A stretch of DNA of 64,000 nt, from positions 1 to 64,000 of the forward strand of contig NZ_JOCX01000004.1 of NCBI RefSeq assembly GCF_000717915.1, in the 5' to 3' direction. Positions 1 through 14,446 of the stretch are shown piece after piece. Every line of letters begins with the position of its first letter. Position 1 is the stretch's first letter. This DNA comes from Streptomyces sp. NRRL S-244 (GTDB lineage Bacteria; Actinomycetota; Actinomycetes; Streptomycetales; Streptomycetaceae). The position numbers were made by a program, and so were the translations under genes. The notes beneath the pieces are model-generated. The model worked only from the letters and a program-made list of their open reading frames with translations, did not search any database and was not told where the DNA came from.

Positions 1-98
1 GGAAACGCCCGGTTACATTCCGAACCCGGAAGCTAAGCCTTTCAGCGCCGATGGTACTGCAGGGGGGACCCTGTGGGAGAGTAGGACGCCGCCGAACA
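1..98 (+). rRNA. rrf: 5S ribosomal RNA, 3' portion (5' end outside window)
   Basis: The window opens inside a Streptomyces-type 5S rRNA: the conserved loop segment CGAACCCGGAAGCTAAG and the 3' helix GGACGCCGCCGAAC are present. About 20 bases of the 5' end are missing, including the strand that would pair with CCGCCGAAC. It is followed 4-5 bases later by a tRNA gene with no terminator between, so both are probably processed from one rRNA transcript. Confidence 0.93.
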
Positions 99-102
99 AC
101 CC

Positions 103-178
103 GCCCTTTTAGCTCAGTCGGTAGAGCGTCTCCATGGTAAGGAGAAGGTCAACGGTTCGATTCCGTTAAAGGGCTCCA
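103..178 (+). tRNA. tRNA-Thr (anticodon GGT), CCA encoded
   Basis: A full cloverleaf can be drawn: acceptor GCCCTTT/AAAGGGC, D stem GCTC/GAGC, anticodon stem TCTCC/GGAGA around loop ATGGTAA (anticodon GGT, reads ACC/ACT threonine codons), and T stem AACGG/CCGTT with loop TTCGATT. The 3' CCA is encoded. It sits directly behind 5S rRNA and in front of a strong terminator, so it looks like the last gene of the rRNA operon. Confidence 0.95.
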
Positions 179-184
179 TCGAAG

Positions 185-216
185 AAGGCCCCCGCCATAT
201 GGCGGGGGCCTTTTTT
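185..216 (+). terminator. Rho-independent terminator of the rRNA-tRNA operon
   Basis: Perfect 12-bp stem AAGGCCCCCGCC / GGCGGGGGCCTT with loop ATAT, followed by a T-rich tract (TTTTTTGTTTTT). It begins seven bases after the tRNA CCA end. Confidence 0.9.
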
Positions 217-381
217 GTTTTTGGCTGCCAACTCGGGGCCGGCCGACGGGCCGGCGGGTCCACGCGAGCTGGACGAGCACGCTGAATCACAACGGTCTAC
301 GGTGGTTGTGAAGGGCACATAAGGTAAGTCCGGCGGCTCCGAGGTGGTCCCACGGGCCGCGGCCTTGGCCCGGGAGGCGTG

Positions 382-999
382 ATGACCGAATCCCCCGACG
401 TGGCGCCGCACCGTACGCAGAGCGACCCTGACGACTACCTCAAGCAGCTCGGAAGCTCGTGGCACTGGGCACTCGGCTTCGCCCTCGCGACCCTGATCCC
501 CGGCATCCTCATTCTCGTCTGGCCCGACGAGACGCTGCACATCCTGGCCGTCATCATCGGCCTGCAGTTCCTGGTGGCGGGCGTCTTCCGCTTCGTCACC
601 GCCTTCTCACACGGAGGCGACGGAGGCGGCAGCAGACTGGCGGGCGTCCTGATCGCCATGATCGCGATCCTGGCGGGCGTCCTGGTGCTACGGCATCCGA
701 TGCAGACGATCGGCGTGCTGTCCCTGATCGTCGGGGTCTTCTGGTTGCTGACCGGAGTGCTCAGGGCATATACGGCGATCGCAGACCGCGCGCTCGTGCA
801 CCGGGGCCTGCTCTTCGGCCTGGGCATGCTCGGCGTCGTGGCCGGAGTCGTCGTGCTCTGCTTCCCGGTGGACTCCGCCGTCGCCCTGACACGGCTGCTG
901 GGACTCTGGTTCGTCCTGCTGGGTGTCTTCGAACTGGTGATGGCCCTCGCACTGCGGTCTTCCACCCGCCGGGTCATGAAGGCGCCGCCCACGGTGTGA
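382..999 (+). CDS. HdeD-family (DUF308) membrane protein
   Basis: About 205 residues and largely hydrophobic: after a polar N-terminus of about 30 residues there are six predicted membrane segments in pairs, the pattern of the HdeD/DUF308 family. In enterobacteria HdeD is an acid-stress membrane protein; its role in actinomycetes is not settled. ATG 382 is preferred over the overlapping GTG 379 because GGGAGG at 372-377 lies at a usable distance. The gene runs convergently to osaC with only 22 bases between stop codons. No signal for co-regulation with the osa genes is visible. Confidence 0.8.
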   Translation: MTESPDVAPHRTQSDPDDYLKQLGSSWHWALGFALATLIPGILILVWPDETLHILAVIIGLQFLVAGVFRFVTAFSHGGDGGGSRLAGVLIAMIAILAGVLVLRHPMQTIGVLSLIVGVFWLLTGVLRAYTAIADRALVHRGLLFGLGMLGVVAGVVVLCFPVDSAVALTRLLGLWFVLLGVFELVMALALRSSTRRVMKAPPTV

Positions 1000-1021
1000 A
1001 TCACCGACGGGCTCGGCCGCC

Positions 1022-3547
1022 TCAGTCGCCCGTTCGCTGCTGGGGGACGCGGAAGGCCAGGATGGCCATGTCGTCCGAGGCGGGTTCGGCCGCGAAGCGT
1101 TCCACCGCGCGCAGGATGCGGGCGGCTACGGCGCCGGCGGTGAGGCCCGTACAGGTGGTGAGCACCTCCGCGAGGCCGTCGTCGCCCAGCATGCGGGTGC
1201 CCTCGCGGCGTTCGGTCACGCCATCCGTGACGCAGAGCAGTACGTCGCCCGGGTCCAGCGTGAGGGTCTGTTCGTAGAGGTCGAGGTCGTCGATCACGCC
1301 GAGCAGCGGCTGCGGGTCCGCGGCCGCGGTGACCTGGCCGTCCGGGCGCAGGCGGAGCGGTAGCGGATGGCCGGCGCAGACGACCTTCATCAGGGCGCCG
1401 CCGTCCGGCTGCGGGTGGAGTTCCCCGTACAGGAGGGTCAGGAAGCGGCTGCGGGCGCCCTCGTCGAGGATGGCCGCGTTGAGCCGCTCCAGTACGGCCG
1501 GACCGCCCAGCCCTTCGCGGGCCAGCAGGCGCAGGGCGTGCCGGGCGAGGCCGGTGACGGCGGCCGCCTCGGGGCCCGTACCGCAGACGTCGCCGATGGC
1601 GAAGCCGTACGCGCCGTCGCGGATCGGGAAGACGTCGTAGAAGTCGCCGCCCACCTCGTTGCCCTCGCCGGCCGCGCGGTAGATGACCTCCACCTCCATG
1701 CCGGGGATCGCGGGGGAGCCGGGCGGGAGCAGGCTGCGCTGCAGGGAGCGGCTGATCGCGGTGCGCTCGGAGTAGAGGCGGGCGTTGTCGAGGGCGAGGG
1801 CGGCCCGGCGGGAGAGGTCCTCGGCGAGTTCGAGGATCTCCTGGCGGAAGTGCTCCTCGGACGGCTTGCCGAGGGTCAGCATGCCGATGACGCGGTTGCG
1901 GGCCAGGAGCGGGAGGACGACGGTCTCCCCGCCGACGGCCTGGGCCGTCGCCGGCCACGGCCGGGCTCCGGCCTCGCGGACGGGTTCGGGCGGGCTGACG
2001 CGGGAGAGCAGGGCCTTGAGGCCGTCGATGCGTTCCTCGTCCTCGTGCAGGACGTACGAGAGGTACGGGTCCGAGGACTGGTCGGCGATGGTGTAGACGG
2101 CGCACCAGGTGGCCAGGGTCGGGACGGTCATCTGGGCCATGAGGGCCAGGGTCTGGTCCCGGTCGAGGGTGCCTGCGAGCAGGTCGGAGGCCTCGACGAG
2201 GAAGGAGAGGGAGCCGCGGCGCAGCCGTTCCAGCTCGCCGAGGCGGGCGGATTCGACGGCGAGGGCGATGCGGTCGGCGGCGAACTGGAGGCGCAGGGCC
2301 TCGGCGTTGGAGTAGCGGCCGGGGTTCTCGGCGGCGACGCCGAGCGAGCCGGTGAGCCGGCCTTCGACCTTGAGCGGGACGGTGATCACCGAGCGCATGC
2401 CGGTGGCCTCCAGGAGCGGGACGGCTCCGGGGACGGCGGCGAGGTCGTCGTGGACGGCGGGCATGCGGGCGGAGCCGTACCGGTTGGTGCCGGCCTCGAC
2501 GGGGACGCGGGCGAAGCGCTGGCGGGTGGAGGGGAGCCCGGTCGTGGCGCGGACCTCGAGCTCCGTCTCGTCGTCGGTGGCCAGCAGCAGGAAGGCGGAG
2601 TCGGCGTCGAGCATGTCGCGGGCTCGTTCGACGGTGCGCTGGAGGAGGCCGTCGAGGTCGTCGGGGGCGGGTGAGCCGATGAAGACCTCGAAGGGGTCCG
2701 CGGGGCGGGGCTCGGTGAGCTGGAGGCTGTCGGCGGGGGCCACCCGTACGGGGGTCTGGAGCAGGGCCCGCTCGTCGTCGTGGACCAGCAGGCAGACGAT
2801 GGAGGGCTCGCCGTGGGCATCGCGGACCCGCAGGTGGGAGGCGTACACGGGGATGACGCGGCCGTCGGCGCCGCGGATGCCGTAGCTGCCCTCCCAGCGG
2901 GACAGGCGCAGGGCCTCGGCGATGCCGGTGCCGGTGCCGGGGGTCTGGGGCCAGGCGGCGAGCTCGGCGAGGGGGCGGCCGAGGACCTTCTCGGCGGCGT
3001 AGCCGAAGACGTGCTCGGCGTCGTCGTTCCAGGCGGAGATCGAGTCGGAGGCGTCGATCTGGAGGACGGCGACGCGGACCCGGCTGTCGGCGAGGGGCAG
3101 GAGGCGGTCCGGGACGACCGGTCCCGCGGATCGGGTACCGACCGGACGGTCCGGGAGGTCGAGGCGGAACCACACGTGTTTGTGGGTGGCCGTGTACTCG
3201 ACGCCCCAGCGGGTGGCGAGGGCGGCGCAGAGCATCAGCCCGCGGCCGTTCTCCCGGTCGGGGTCGGCGTACGGGCGCTCGCCCGGGTGCTGGAGCGGGA
3301 GCTCGCGTTCGGGGTAGCGGTCGGCGATCTCGACCCGTACCCCGTCACCGGAGCGCAGGCACAGGACCTCGGCCTTGGTGCCGGCGTGGACCACGGCGTT
3401 GGTGACGAGCTCGCTGGTGAGCACCACGGCGTCGTCGACGATGTCCGCGAAGCCCCAGCCCTGCAGGGTGTCGCGGACGAACGCCCGGGCCGCGGCGACC
3501 GAGCGCCCGAGGGGGTCGAAGCTGGCAGCCGCCCGAGCCGTGATCAC
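1022..3547 (-). CDS. osaC: OsaC-like multidomain SigB regulator (RsbW-like kinase, PAS, GAF, PP2C phosphatase)
   Basis: About 841 residues. The N-terminal domain is an RsbW-type ATPase/anti-sigma kinase: N-box [14 protein letters not shown] near residues 42-56 and ENGRGLML near 100. A PAS domain (about 155-255), a GAF region (about 290-430), a second GAF-like stretch (about 450-600) and a SpoIIE/PP2C phosphatase follow, with metal-binding motifs GGDFYDVF and GDVCGTG and the end motif DDMAILAF. The start is GTG 3547, seven or so bases after AAGGAGA; an in-frame ATG at 3607 lacks a ribosome site. Gene order (divergent from a poly-HAMP kinase and a coiled-coil response regulator) matches osaC, reported in S. 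coelicolor to restore SigB control after osmotic stress. The name rests on that match. Confidence 0.85.
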   Translation of the reverse strand: MITARAAASFDPLGRSVAAARAFVRDTLQGWGFADIVDDAVVLTSELVTNAVVHAGTKAEVLCLRSGDGVRVEIADRYPERELPLQHPGERPYADPDRENGRGLMLCAALATRWGVEYTATHKHVWFRLDLPDRPVGTRSAGPVVPDRLLPLADSRVRVAVLQIDASDSISAWNDDAEHVFGYAAEKVLGRPLAELAAWPQTPGTGTGIAEALRLSRWEGSYGIRGADGRVIPVYASHLRVRDAHGEPSIVCLLVHDDERALLQTPVRVAPADSLQLTEPRPADPFEVFIGSPAPDDLDGLLQRTVERARDMLDADSAFLLLATDDETELEVRATTGLPSTRQRFARVPVEAGTNRYGSARMPAVHDDLAAVPGAVPLLEATGMRSVITVPLKVEGRLTGSLGVAAENPGRYSNAEALRLQFAADRIALAVESARLGELERLRRGSLSFLVEASDLLAGTLDRDQTLALMAQMTVPTLATWCAVYTIADQSSDPYLSYVLHEDEERIDGLKALLSRVSPPEPVREAGARPWPATAQAVGGETVVLPLLARNRVIGMLTLGKPSEEHFRQEILELAEDLSRRAALALDNARLYSERTAISRSLQRSLLPPGSPAIPGMEVEVIYRAAGEGNEVGGDFYDVFPIRDGAYGFAIGDVCGTGPEAAAVTGLARHALRLLAREGLGGPAVLERLNAAILDEGARSRFLTLLYGELHPQPDGGALMKVVCAGHPLPLRLRPDGQVTAAADPQPLLGVIDDLDLYEQTLTLDPGDVLLCVTDGVTERREGTRMLGDDGLAEVLTTCTGLTAGAVAARILRAVERFAAEPASDDMAILAFRVPQQRTGD

Positions 3548-3775
3548 GAATCTCCTTCGACGCGGTTGGACATCGGGTGCCAGGTTACTTACCTTCGCGG
3601 TCGGCATGGTGCCGTCGTCCGGGATTCCACCCGCAGGGTGCGGCCGGTGTGCGATGGTGCCGAAGTGTTATGGCCGGGTTCGGCCAGAGTGAAACACTGG
3701 GCAGGATCGGATAGCCGGGCGTGCGACTCGCCGGGTGTCGGTGGAACAGCGGTCGACCCTTTCGGGAGGGACACG
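3548..3775. promoter_or_regulatory. Divergent osaC/osaA promoter region
   Basis: 228 bases separate the two starts. Ribosome sites are clear on both sides (AAGGAGA for osaC, GGGAGGG at 3764-3770 for osaA). No convincing sigma-HrdB promoter is visible. A GTTTC on the minus strand at 3691-3695 followed after 16 bases by GGCCAT is only a weak match to the SigB consensus GTTT-N14-16-GGGTAT. Confidence 0.4.
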
Positions 3776-9307
<5,532 letters not shown>

Positions 9308-9353
9308 TCGACGGCCGAGCACTCTGATACCAATTGCTGACTGACTGTGGCGA

Positions 9354-9406
9354 AAACGGTGTGAAAGGGCGGGAGGCGGGGAACCTTCTGCTCTCCCACA
9401 CCGTTT
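9354..9406. promoter_or_regulatory. 10-bp perfect inverted repeat in the osaA-osaB gap
   Basis: AAACGGTGTG (9354-9363) and CACACCGTTT (9397-9406) are perfect inverted repeats separated by 33 bases. A hairpin with GGGAG/CTCCC nearby is possible, but there is no T-tract. It could be a transcript attenuator or processing site separating osaA and osaB, or a wide operator for an osaB promoter. The rest of the 277-base gap shows nothing recognisable. Confidence 0.4.
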
Positions 9407-9584
9407 CTGCTTCGTGCACAGTGACATCTTGGTGACAGGGTGTGGCGATCTCGGGACTGGGGCTACGATGACCGGCACAAGGACGGACGGCGCAAGGATG
9501 CCGTCCTCTTCTGGGGCGGGGCCCGGCGTACCGGCCGGTGCCAGGAGCCGGGGAGGCCCCATGCCGGGGCGAGGAGGACAGGGC

Positions 9585-10265
9585 ATGGTGCAGAAGGCCA
9601 AGATCCTCCTGGTCGATGACCGGCCGGAGAATCTGCTGGCGCTGGAGGCCATCCTCTCCGCGCTCGATCAGACACTGGTCAGGGCGTCATCGGGGGAGGA
9701 AGCGCTCAAGGCGCTGTTGACGGACGATTTCGCGGTCATCCTGCTGGATGTGCAGATGCCCGGGATGGACGGATTCGAGACCGCCGCGCACATCAAGCGG
9801 CGTGAACGGACCCGGGACATCCCGATCATCTTCCTCACCGCGATCAACCACGGTCCGCACCACACGTTCCGCGGCTATGCCGCCGGCGCGGTGGACTACA
9901 TCTCCAAGCCCTTCGACCCGTGGGTGCTGCGGGCCAAGGTCTCGGTGTTCGTGGAGCTGTATACGAAGAACTGCCAGCTGCGCGAGCAGGCGGCGCTGCT
10001 GCGGCTCCAGCTGGAGGGCGGCGGCTCCAACGGCGACGGCAGCAAGGAGACGGCCGGCCTGCTGGCCGAGCTCTCCGCGCGGCTCGCGGCGGTCGAGGAG
10101 CAGGCCGAGGCGCTGACCAAGCAGCTCGGCGAGGAGTCGGCCGACGCGGCGGTCGTGGCGACCGCGGCCCATCTGGAGCGCAAGCTCACCGGACTGCGGC
10201 GGGCGCTCGACGCCCTGGAGCCCGGGGCCGGCGGGGGAACGCCGGTGCTGCCCGCGCAGAACTGA
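9585..10265 (+). CDS. osaB: OsaB-like response regulator with C-terminal coiled coil
   Basis: 226 residues. Residues 1-125 form a receiver domain: acidic DD in ILLVDDRPEN, phospho-acceptor Asp55 in ILLDVQMPGMDG, Thr in FLTAIN, Lys in YISKPFDPW. The remainder is rich in Leu, Ala, Glu and Gln with heptad spacing and no DNA-binding domain, so it probably acts through protein contacts. ATG 9585 is chosen because GAGGAGG (9571-9577) lies seven bases upstream; an upstream in-frame ATG at 9561 is less well spaced. It follows osaA, the likely kinase partner. In S. coelicolor osaB is needed for osmoadaptation and affects antibiotic production (from memory). Confidence 0.87.
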   Translation: MVQKAKILLVDDRPENLLALEAILSALDQTLVRASSGEEALKALLTDDFAVILLDVQMPGMDGFETAAHIKRRERTRDIPIIFLTAINHGPHHTFRGYAAGAVDYISKPFDPWVLRAKVSVFVELYTKNCQLREQAALLRLQLEGGGSNGDGSKETAGLLAELSARLAAVEEQAEALTKQLGEESADAAVVATAAHLERKLTGLRRALDALEPGAGGGTPVLPAQN

Positions 10266-10409
10266 GCCCGTCGAGGGGCCGGCTGCCGGGCCGTTCGGGC
10301 AGCTCCCGGATCTGGCGGTGCGTCAAAGCGCTGACACGGGGCGCGACACGAACGGGTGAAGGGGTGGGCACGCGTGTCCACCGGCGCGCGCACCGGTAAC
10401 CTCGGCCCC

Positions 10410-13223
10410 ATGGCCTCACGTACGTCCGGCAAGGGTTCCCAGAGCGCAGCGGGCACCGCGAAGGGCCGCACCGGCCGGACGACGGCGCCGGCGAAGAAGG
10501 CGGCCCCCGCGCGCGGGTCCGCGGCGAAGAAGGCCGCGGCGCCCCGGCGCGCCCCCGCCAAGAAGGCGGCGCCCAAGCCCGCGCCGTCCCCCACCGGGGG
10601 CGTGGTGCGGTTGGTGCGCGCCGTGTGGCTGGGCTGTGCGCACGCGGTCGGCGCGGTCTTCCGCGGGGTCGGCCAGGGGGCCAAGAACCTCGACCCCGCC
10701 CACCGCAAGGACGGCGTCGCGCTGCTGCTGCTCGCCCTCGCGCTGATCGTCGCCGCCGGTACCTGGTCGAACCTGAGCGGTCCCGTCGGGGATCTGGTCA
10801 CCATGCTGGTCACCGGCGCCTTCGGGCGGCTGGACCTGCTCGTGCCGATCCTGCTGGGCGTCATGGCGGTACGTTTCATCCGCCATCCCGAGCAGCCCGA
10901 CGCCAACGGCCGGATCGGCGTCGGCCTCTCCGCGCTCGCCATCGGCGTCCTCGGCCTCGTCCACATCGCCTGCGGGGCGCCCGGCCGCGACGAGGGCACC
11001 ACCGCCATGCAGAACGCGGGCGGGCTCATCGGCTGGGGCGCCTCGAAGCCGCTGATCTTCACGATGGGCGCGCCGCTGGCCGTGCCGATGCTGGTGCTGC
11101 TCACGATCTTCGGACTGCTCGTGGTCACCGCCACCCCGGTGAACGCGATCCCGCAGCGGCTGCGGCGGCTCGGGATCCGGCTGGGGATCATCGCCCCGAA
11201 CGAGTACGACGAGGGGTACGCCGAGGACGGAGCCCCCGCCGACCGGCACGACCCCGAGCAGTGGCGGGCCCGGTCGGGGGCCGCCGGTGCGGGCGCCGCC
11301 GCGGATTCCGCCGGTCCCGCCGACGCCGCCGAGGAGCAGGCGCTCGCCCGGCGGCGGCGCCCGCGCCGGACCCCGGCCCGGCCGGCCGCCGAGCGGGAGA
11401 TGGACGCCGTCGACGTGGCCGCGGCGGCCGCCGCCGCGCTGGACGGGGTGGTCTACGGCGGGATGCCGCCCTCCCCGCTGGTGGCCGACCTGACGCACGG
11501 CATCTCGGCGGAGCGCGAGGGAGCGGAGATCACCGCTCCGGTGCCGCCCGCGCGGGTGGAGCGGCCCAAGGCCGCTGCCCCGGCCCCGGCCCCGACCCTG
11601 GACGAGGCCCGGGACCCGGAGCGGGCCGAGCCGCCGCACGACACCACCGCGGCGGCTTCGGGGACCCTGTCCGTGCCGGACCTGACCAAGGCCCCGCCGC
11701 AGACCCAGGCCCTGCCGCCCCGCGCCGAGCAGCTCCAGCTGCGCGGGGACATCACGTACGCCCTTCCCTCGCTCGACCTGCTGGAGAAGGGCGGGCCGGG
11801 CAAGACCCGCAGCGCCGCCAACGACGCGGTCGTCGCCTCGCTGCGCAACGTGTTCACCGAGTTCAAGGTCGACGCGGACGTCACCGGCTTCACCCGGGGG
11901 CCGACGGTCACCCGGTACGAGGTCACGCTGGGCGCGGCGGTCAAGGTCGAGCGGATCACCGCGCTGACCAAGAACATCGCGTACGCGGTGGCCTCGCCGG
12001 ACGTCCGGATCATCAGTCCGATCCCGGGCAAGTCGGCCGTCGGCATCGAGATCCCCAACACCGACCGCGAGATGGTCAACCTGGGCGACGTGCTCCGGCT
12101 GGCGGACGCGGCCGAGGACGACCATCCGATGCTGGTGGCGCTCGGCAAGGACGTCGAGGGCGGCTACGTCATGGCCAACCTCGCGAAGATGCCGCACGTG
12201 CTCGTCGCCGGCGCCACGGGCTCCGGAAAGTCCTCCTGCATCAACTGCCTCATCACCTCGGTGATGGTGCGGGCCACCCCGGAGGACGTCCGGATGGTGC
12301 TCGTGGACCCCAAGCGCGTCGAGCTGACGGCGTACGAGGGCATCCCGCACCTGATCACGCCGATCATCACCAACCCCAAGCGGGCCGCCGAGGCGCTCCA
12401 GTGGGTCGTGCGCGAGATGGACCTGCGCTACGACGACCTGGCCGCCTTCGGCTACCGGCACATCGACGACTTCAACCAGGCCATCCGGGACGGCAAGATC
12501 AAACTGCCGCCGGGCAGCGAGCGGGAGCTCAGCCCGTACCCGTACCTGCTCGTGATCGTCGACGAGCTCGCCGACCTGATGATGGTGGCCCCGCGCGACG
12601 TCGAGGACTCGATCGTCCGGATCACCCAGCTGGCCCGCGCGGCCGGCATCCACCTGGTGCTCGCCACCCAGCGGCCCTCGGTGGACGTGGTCACCGGCCT
12701 GATCAAGGCGAACGTGCCCTCGCGGCTCGCCTTCGCCACCTCCTCGCTCGCCGACAGCCGGGTCATCCTCGACCAGCCCGGCGCCGAGAAGCTCATCGGC
12801 AAGGGCGACGGGCTGTTCCTGCCGATGGGGGCGAACAAGCCGGTCCGCCTCCAGGGGGCTTTCGTCACCGAGGACGAGATCGCCGGGATCGTGCAGCACT
12901 GCAAGGACCAGATGGCGCCCGTCTTCCGGGACGACGTCACGGTCGGGCAGAAGCAGAAGAAGGAGATCGACGAGGAGATCGGCGACGATCTGGACCTGCT
13001 GTGCCAGGCGGCCGAGCTCGTGGTCTCCACCCAGTTCGGGTCGACCTCGATGCTCCAGCGCAAGCTCCGGGTGGGCTTCGCCAAGGCCGGCCGGCTCATG
13101 GACCTGATGGAGTCGCGGGGGATCGTCGGCCCGAGCGAGGGTTCGAAAGCGCGCGACGTGCTGGTCAAGGCGGACGAGCTGGACGGGGTCCTCGCCGTCA
13201 TCCGGGGAGAGACCCAACCGTGA
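10410..13223 (+). CDS. ftsK: DNA translocase FtsK/SpoIIIE
   Basis: 937 residues. A Lys/Ala/Pro-rich cytosolic N-terminus (KKAAP-type repeats, about 1-70) is followed by four or five membrane segments (about 70-260), a long acidic/Ala-rich linker (about 270-440), and the RecA-like motor with Walker A GATGSGKSS near residue 601 and Walker B IVDELADLMM near 715. The C-terminal gamma winged-helix (STSMLQRKLRVGF) reads chromosome polarity sequences. It moves DNA across closing septa, important in sporulation. No Shine-Dalgarno precedes ATG 10410, but TAACCT at 10397-10402 ends seven bases before it, so the mRNA may be leaderless. A hairpin follows the stop. Confidence 0.95.
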   Translation: MASRTSGKGSQSAAGTAKGRTGRTTAPAKKAAPARGSAAKKAAAPRRAPAKKAAPKPAPSPTGGVVRLVRAVWLGCAHAVGAVFRGVGQGAKNLDPAHRKDGVALLLLALALIVAAGTWSNLSGPVGDLVTMLVTGAFGRLDLLVPILLGVMAVRFIRHPEQPDANGRIGVGLSALAIGVLGLVHIACGAPGRDEGTTAMQNAGGLIGWGASKPLIFTMGAPLAVPMLVLLTIFGLLVVTATPVNAIPQRLRRLGIRLGIIAPNEYDEGYAEDGAPADRHDPEQWRARSGAAGAGAAADSAGPADAAEEQALARRRRPRRTPARPAAEREMDAVDVAAAAAAALDGVVYGGMPPSPLVADLTHGISAEREGAEITAPVPPARVERPKAAAPAPAPTLDEARDPERAEPPHDTTAAASGTLSVPDLTKAPPQTQALPPRAEQLQLRGDITYALPSLDLLEKGGPGKTRSAANDAVVASLRNVFTEFKVDADVTGFTRGPTVTRYEVTLGAAVKVERITALTKNIAYAVASPDVRIISPIPGKSAVGIEIPNTDREMVNLGDVLRLADAAEDDHPMLVALGKDVEGGYVMANLAKMPHVLVAGATGSGKSSCINCLITSVMVRATPEDVRMVLVDPKRVELTAYEGIPHLITPIITNPKRAAEALQWVVREMDLRYDDLAAFGYRHIDDFNQAIRDGKIKLPPGSERELSPYPYLLVIVDELADLMMVAPRDVEDSIVRITQLARAAGIHLVLATQRPSVDVVTGLIKANVPSRLAFATSSLADSRVILDQPGAEKLIGKGDGLFLPMGANKPVRLQGAFVTEDEIAGIVQHCKDQMAPVFRDDVTVGQKQKKEIDEEIGDDLDLLCQAAELVVSTQFGSTSMLQRKLRVGFAKAGRLMDLMESRGIVGPSEGSKARDVLVKADELDGVLAVIRGETQP

Positions 13224-13272
13224 TTCTCGGGCGGGCAACCGTTTCCCTTGGGCCCGCGTCAAGTTGAGGGAG

Positions 13273-13305
13273 GTGGCGGCACCCTGCCCGGTGCAGGGCC
13301 GCCAC
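13273..13305 (+). terminator. Hairpin after ftsK
   Basis: GTGGCGGC / GCCGCCAC arms with an inner CCTGC / GCAGG helix. There is no T-tract, as is common in Streptomyces terminators. It lies 50 bases behind the ftsK stop. Confidence 0.55.
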
Positions 13306-13440
13306 AGCACCCGGACTTCCCACACTGTTCGGATTGCCATTCGGATGGCGTAGGAAGTCCACCCTCCGGTTGCTCCACCCTTTCGTCACCCCCCTAGACT
13401 GGACATCCAGCAGGTGGCTACACGCTCGAAAGGCGCCCTC

Positions 13441-14331
13441 GTGTCCATCGGCAACTCCAACTCCCCCGAAGATGAGCGTCCTTCGACCGACGACCGGTCC
13501 GAGGACCGCATCATCGAACGCACGGACGAAGGCCCGTCCATCGGGACGGCCCTGAAGAAGGCCCGGATCGCCGCCGGGCTCACTGTCGACGAGGTCAGTT
13601 CCACCACCCGCGTGCGCATCCCGATCGTGCACGCGATCGAAGCTGACGATTTCACGCGGTGCGGCGGCGACGTCTACGCCCGCGGTCACATCCGCACGCT
13701 CGCCCGCGCCGTCCACATCGATCCGGAACCCCTGGTCGACGCGTACGACGCGGCCCACGGCGGCCGGCCGGCACCCACGCCCGCCGCGCCGATGTTCGAC
13801 GCCGAACGCATCCGTCCCGAGCGGCAGCGGCCCAACTGGACCGCGGCCATGGTCGCCGCCATCGTCGCCGTGATCGGCTTCGTGGGCTTCACCGCCTTCA
13901 GCGGCGGCGACGCGAAGGACAAGCGGACGGTGGCGGACGCCTCCGCCGCCCCGCAGGCAGCGCCCAAGCAGTCGGCCGGGAAGCCGGCCGCCCAGCCGAC
14001 CCCGAAGGCGCCCAAGCCGGAGCCCTCGGACAGCGCGATCGCCGCCGCGCCCAAGGACCTCGTCACGGTGGTCCTGACGGCCAACGACGGCGAGAGCTGG
14101 ATCTCCGCGAAGGACCACAGCGGCCGGCTGCTGTTCGACGGGACGCTGGCCCCGGGCGAGTCCAAGACCTTCACGGACAAGGAGTCCATCGACCTCGTCC
14201 TCGGTGACGCGGGGGTCGTGAAGCTCTTCGTGAACGGCAAGGAGATCAAGGACGACTTCCAGCCGGGTCAGGTGGAACGCCTCACATACACCAAGGACGA
14301 CCCCCGCCAGGGACCGGCCCAGGCGGGCTGA
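13441..14331 (+). CDS. RodZ-like membrane protein (HTH_25, one membrane segment, DUF4115)
   Basis: 296 residues. An Xre-like helix-turn-helix (about 35-110: IGTALKKARIAAGLTVDEVS ... YARGHIRTLARAV) precedes one membrane segment (about 138-160, MVAAIVAVIGFVGFTAF), a Pro/Ala/Lys-rich linker and a C-terminal DUF4115 beta domain. This is the RodZ layout, linked elsewhere to MreB and cell shape; the DNA-binding domain may act as a protein contact instead. GTG 13441 has GAAAGG seven bases upstream. A GTG at 13414 is a less likely start. TAGACT (13395-13400) could be the -10 element. Its position after ftsK is conserved in actinomycetes. Confidence 0.8.
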   Translation: MSIGNSNSPEDERPSTDDRSEDRIIERTDEGPSIGTALKKARIAAGLTVDEVSSTTRVRIPIVHAIEADDFTRCGGDVYARGHIRTLARAVHIDPEPLVDAYDAAHGGRPAPTPAAPMFDAERIRPERQRPNWTAAMVAAIVAVIGFVGFTAFSGGDAKDKRTVADASAAPQAAPKQSAGKPAAQPTPKAPKPEPSDSAIAAAPKDLVTVVLTANDGESWISAKDHSGRLLFDGTLAPGESKTFTDKESIDLVLGDAGVVKLFVNGKEIKDDFQPGQVERLTYTKDDPRQGPAQAG

Positions 14332-14446
14332 TATGGCGCTGAATCCGTGATTCCGGGTCCCCGGGGTGCTGCGCCGCACCCCGGGGATCTTGGTTTACCG
14401 GGACTTGGGGCGGGGGTCGGCGTTTGGACAAAGTAGTCTTGAGTCC

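Noticed and set aside
435..3173. Long alternative frame within osaC
   Set aside because: Pro/Arg-rich translation without motifs; the osaC frame holds the PAS, GAF and PP2C motifs.
3671..3695. SigB-type promoter for osaC (GTTTC ... GGCCAT)
   Set aside because: The -10 part differs from GGGTAT at two positions and nothing else supports it; kept only as a remark on the divergent region.
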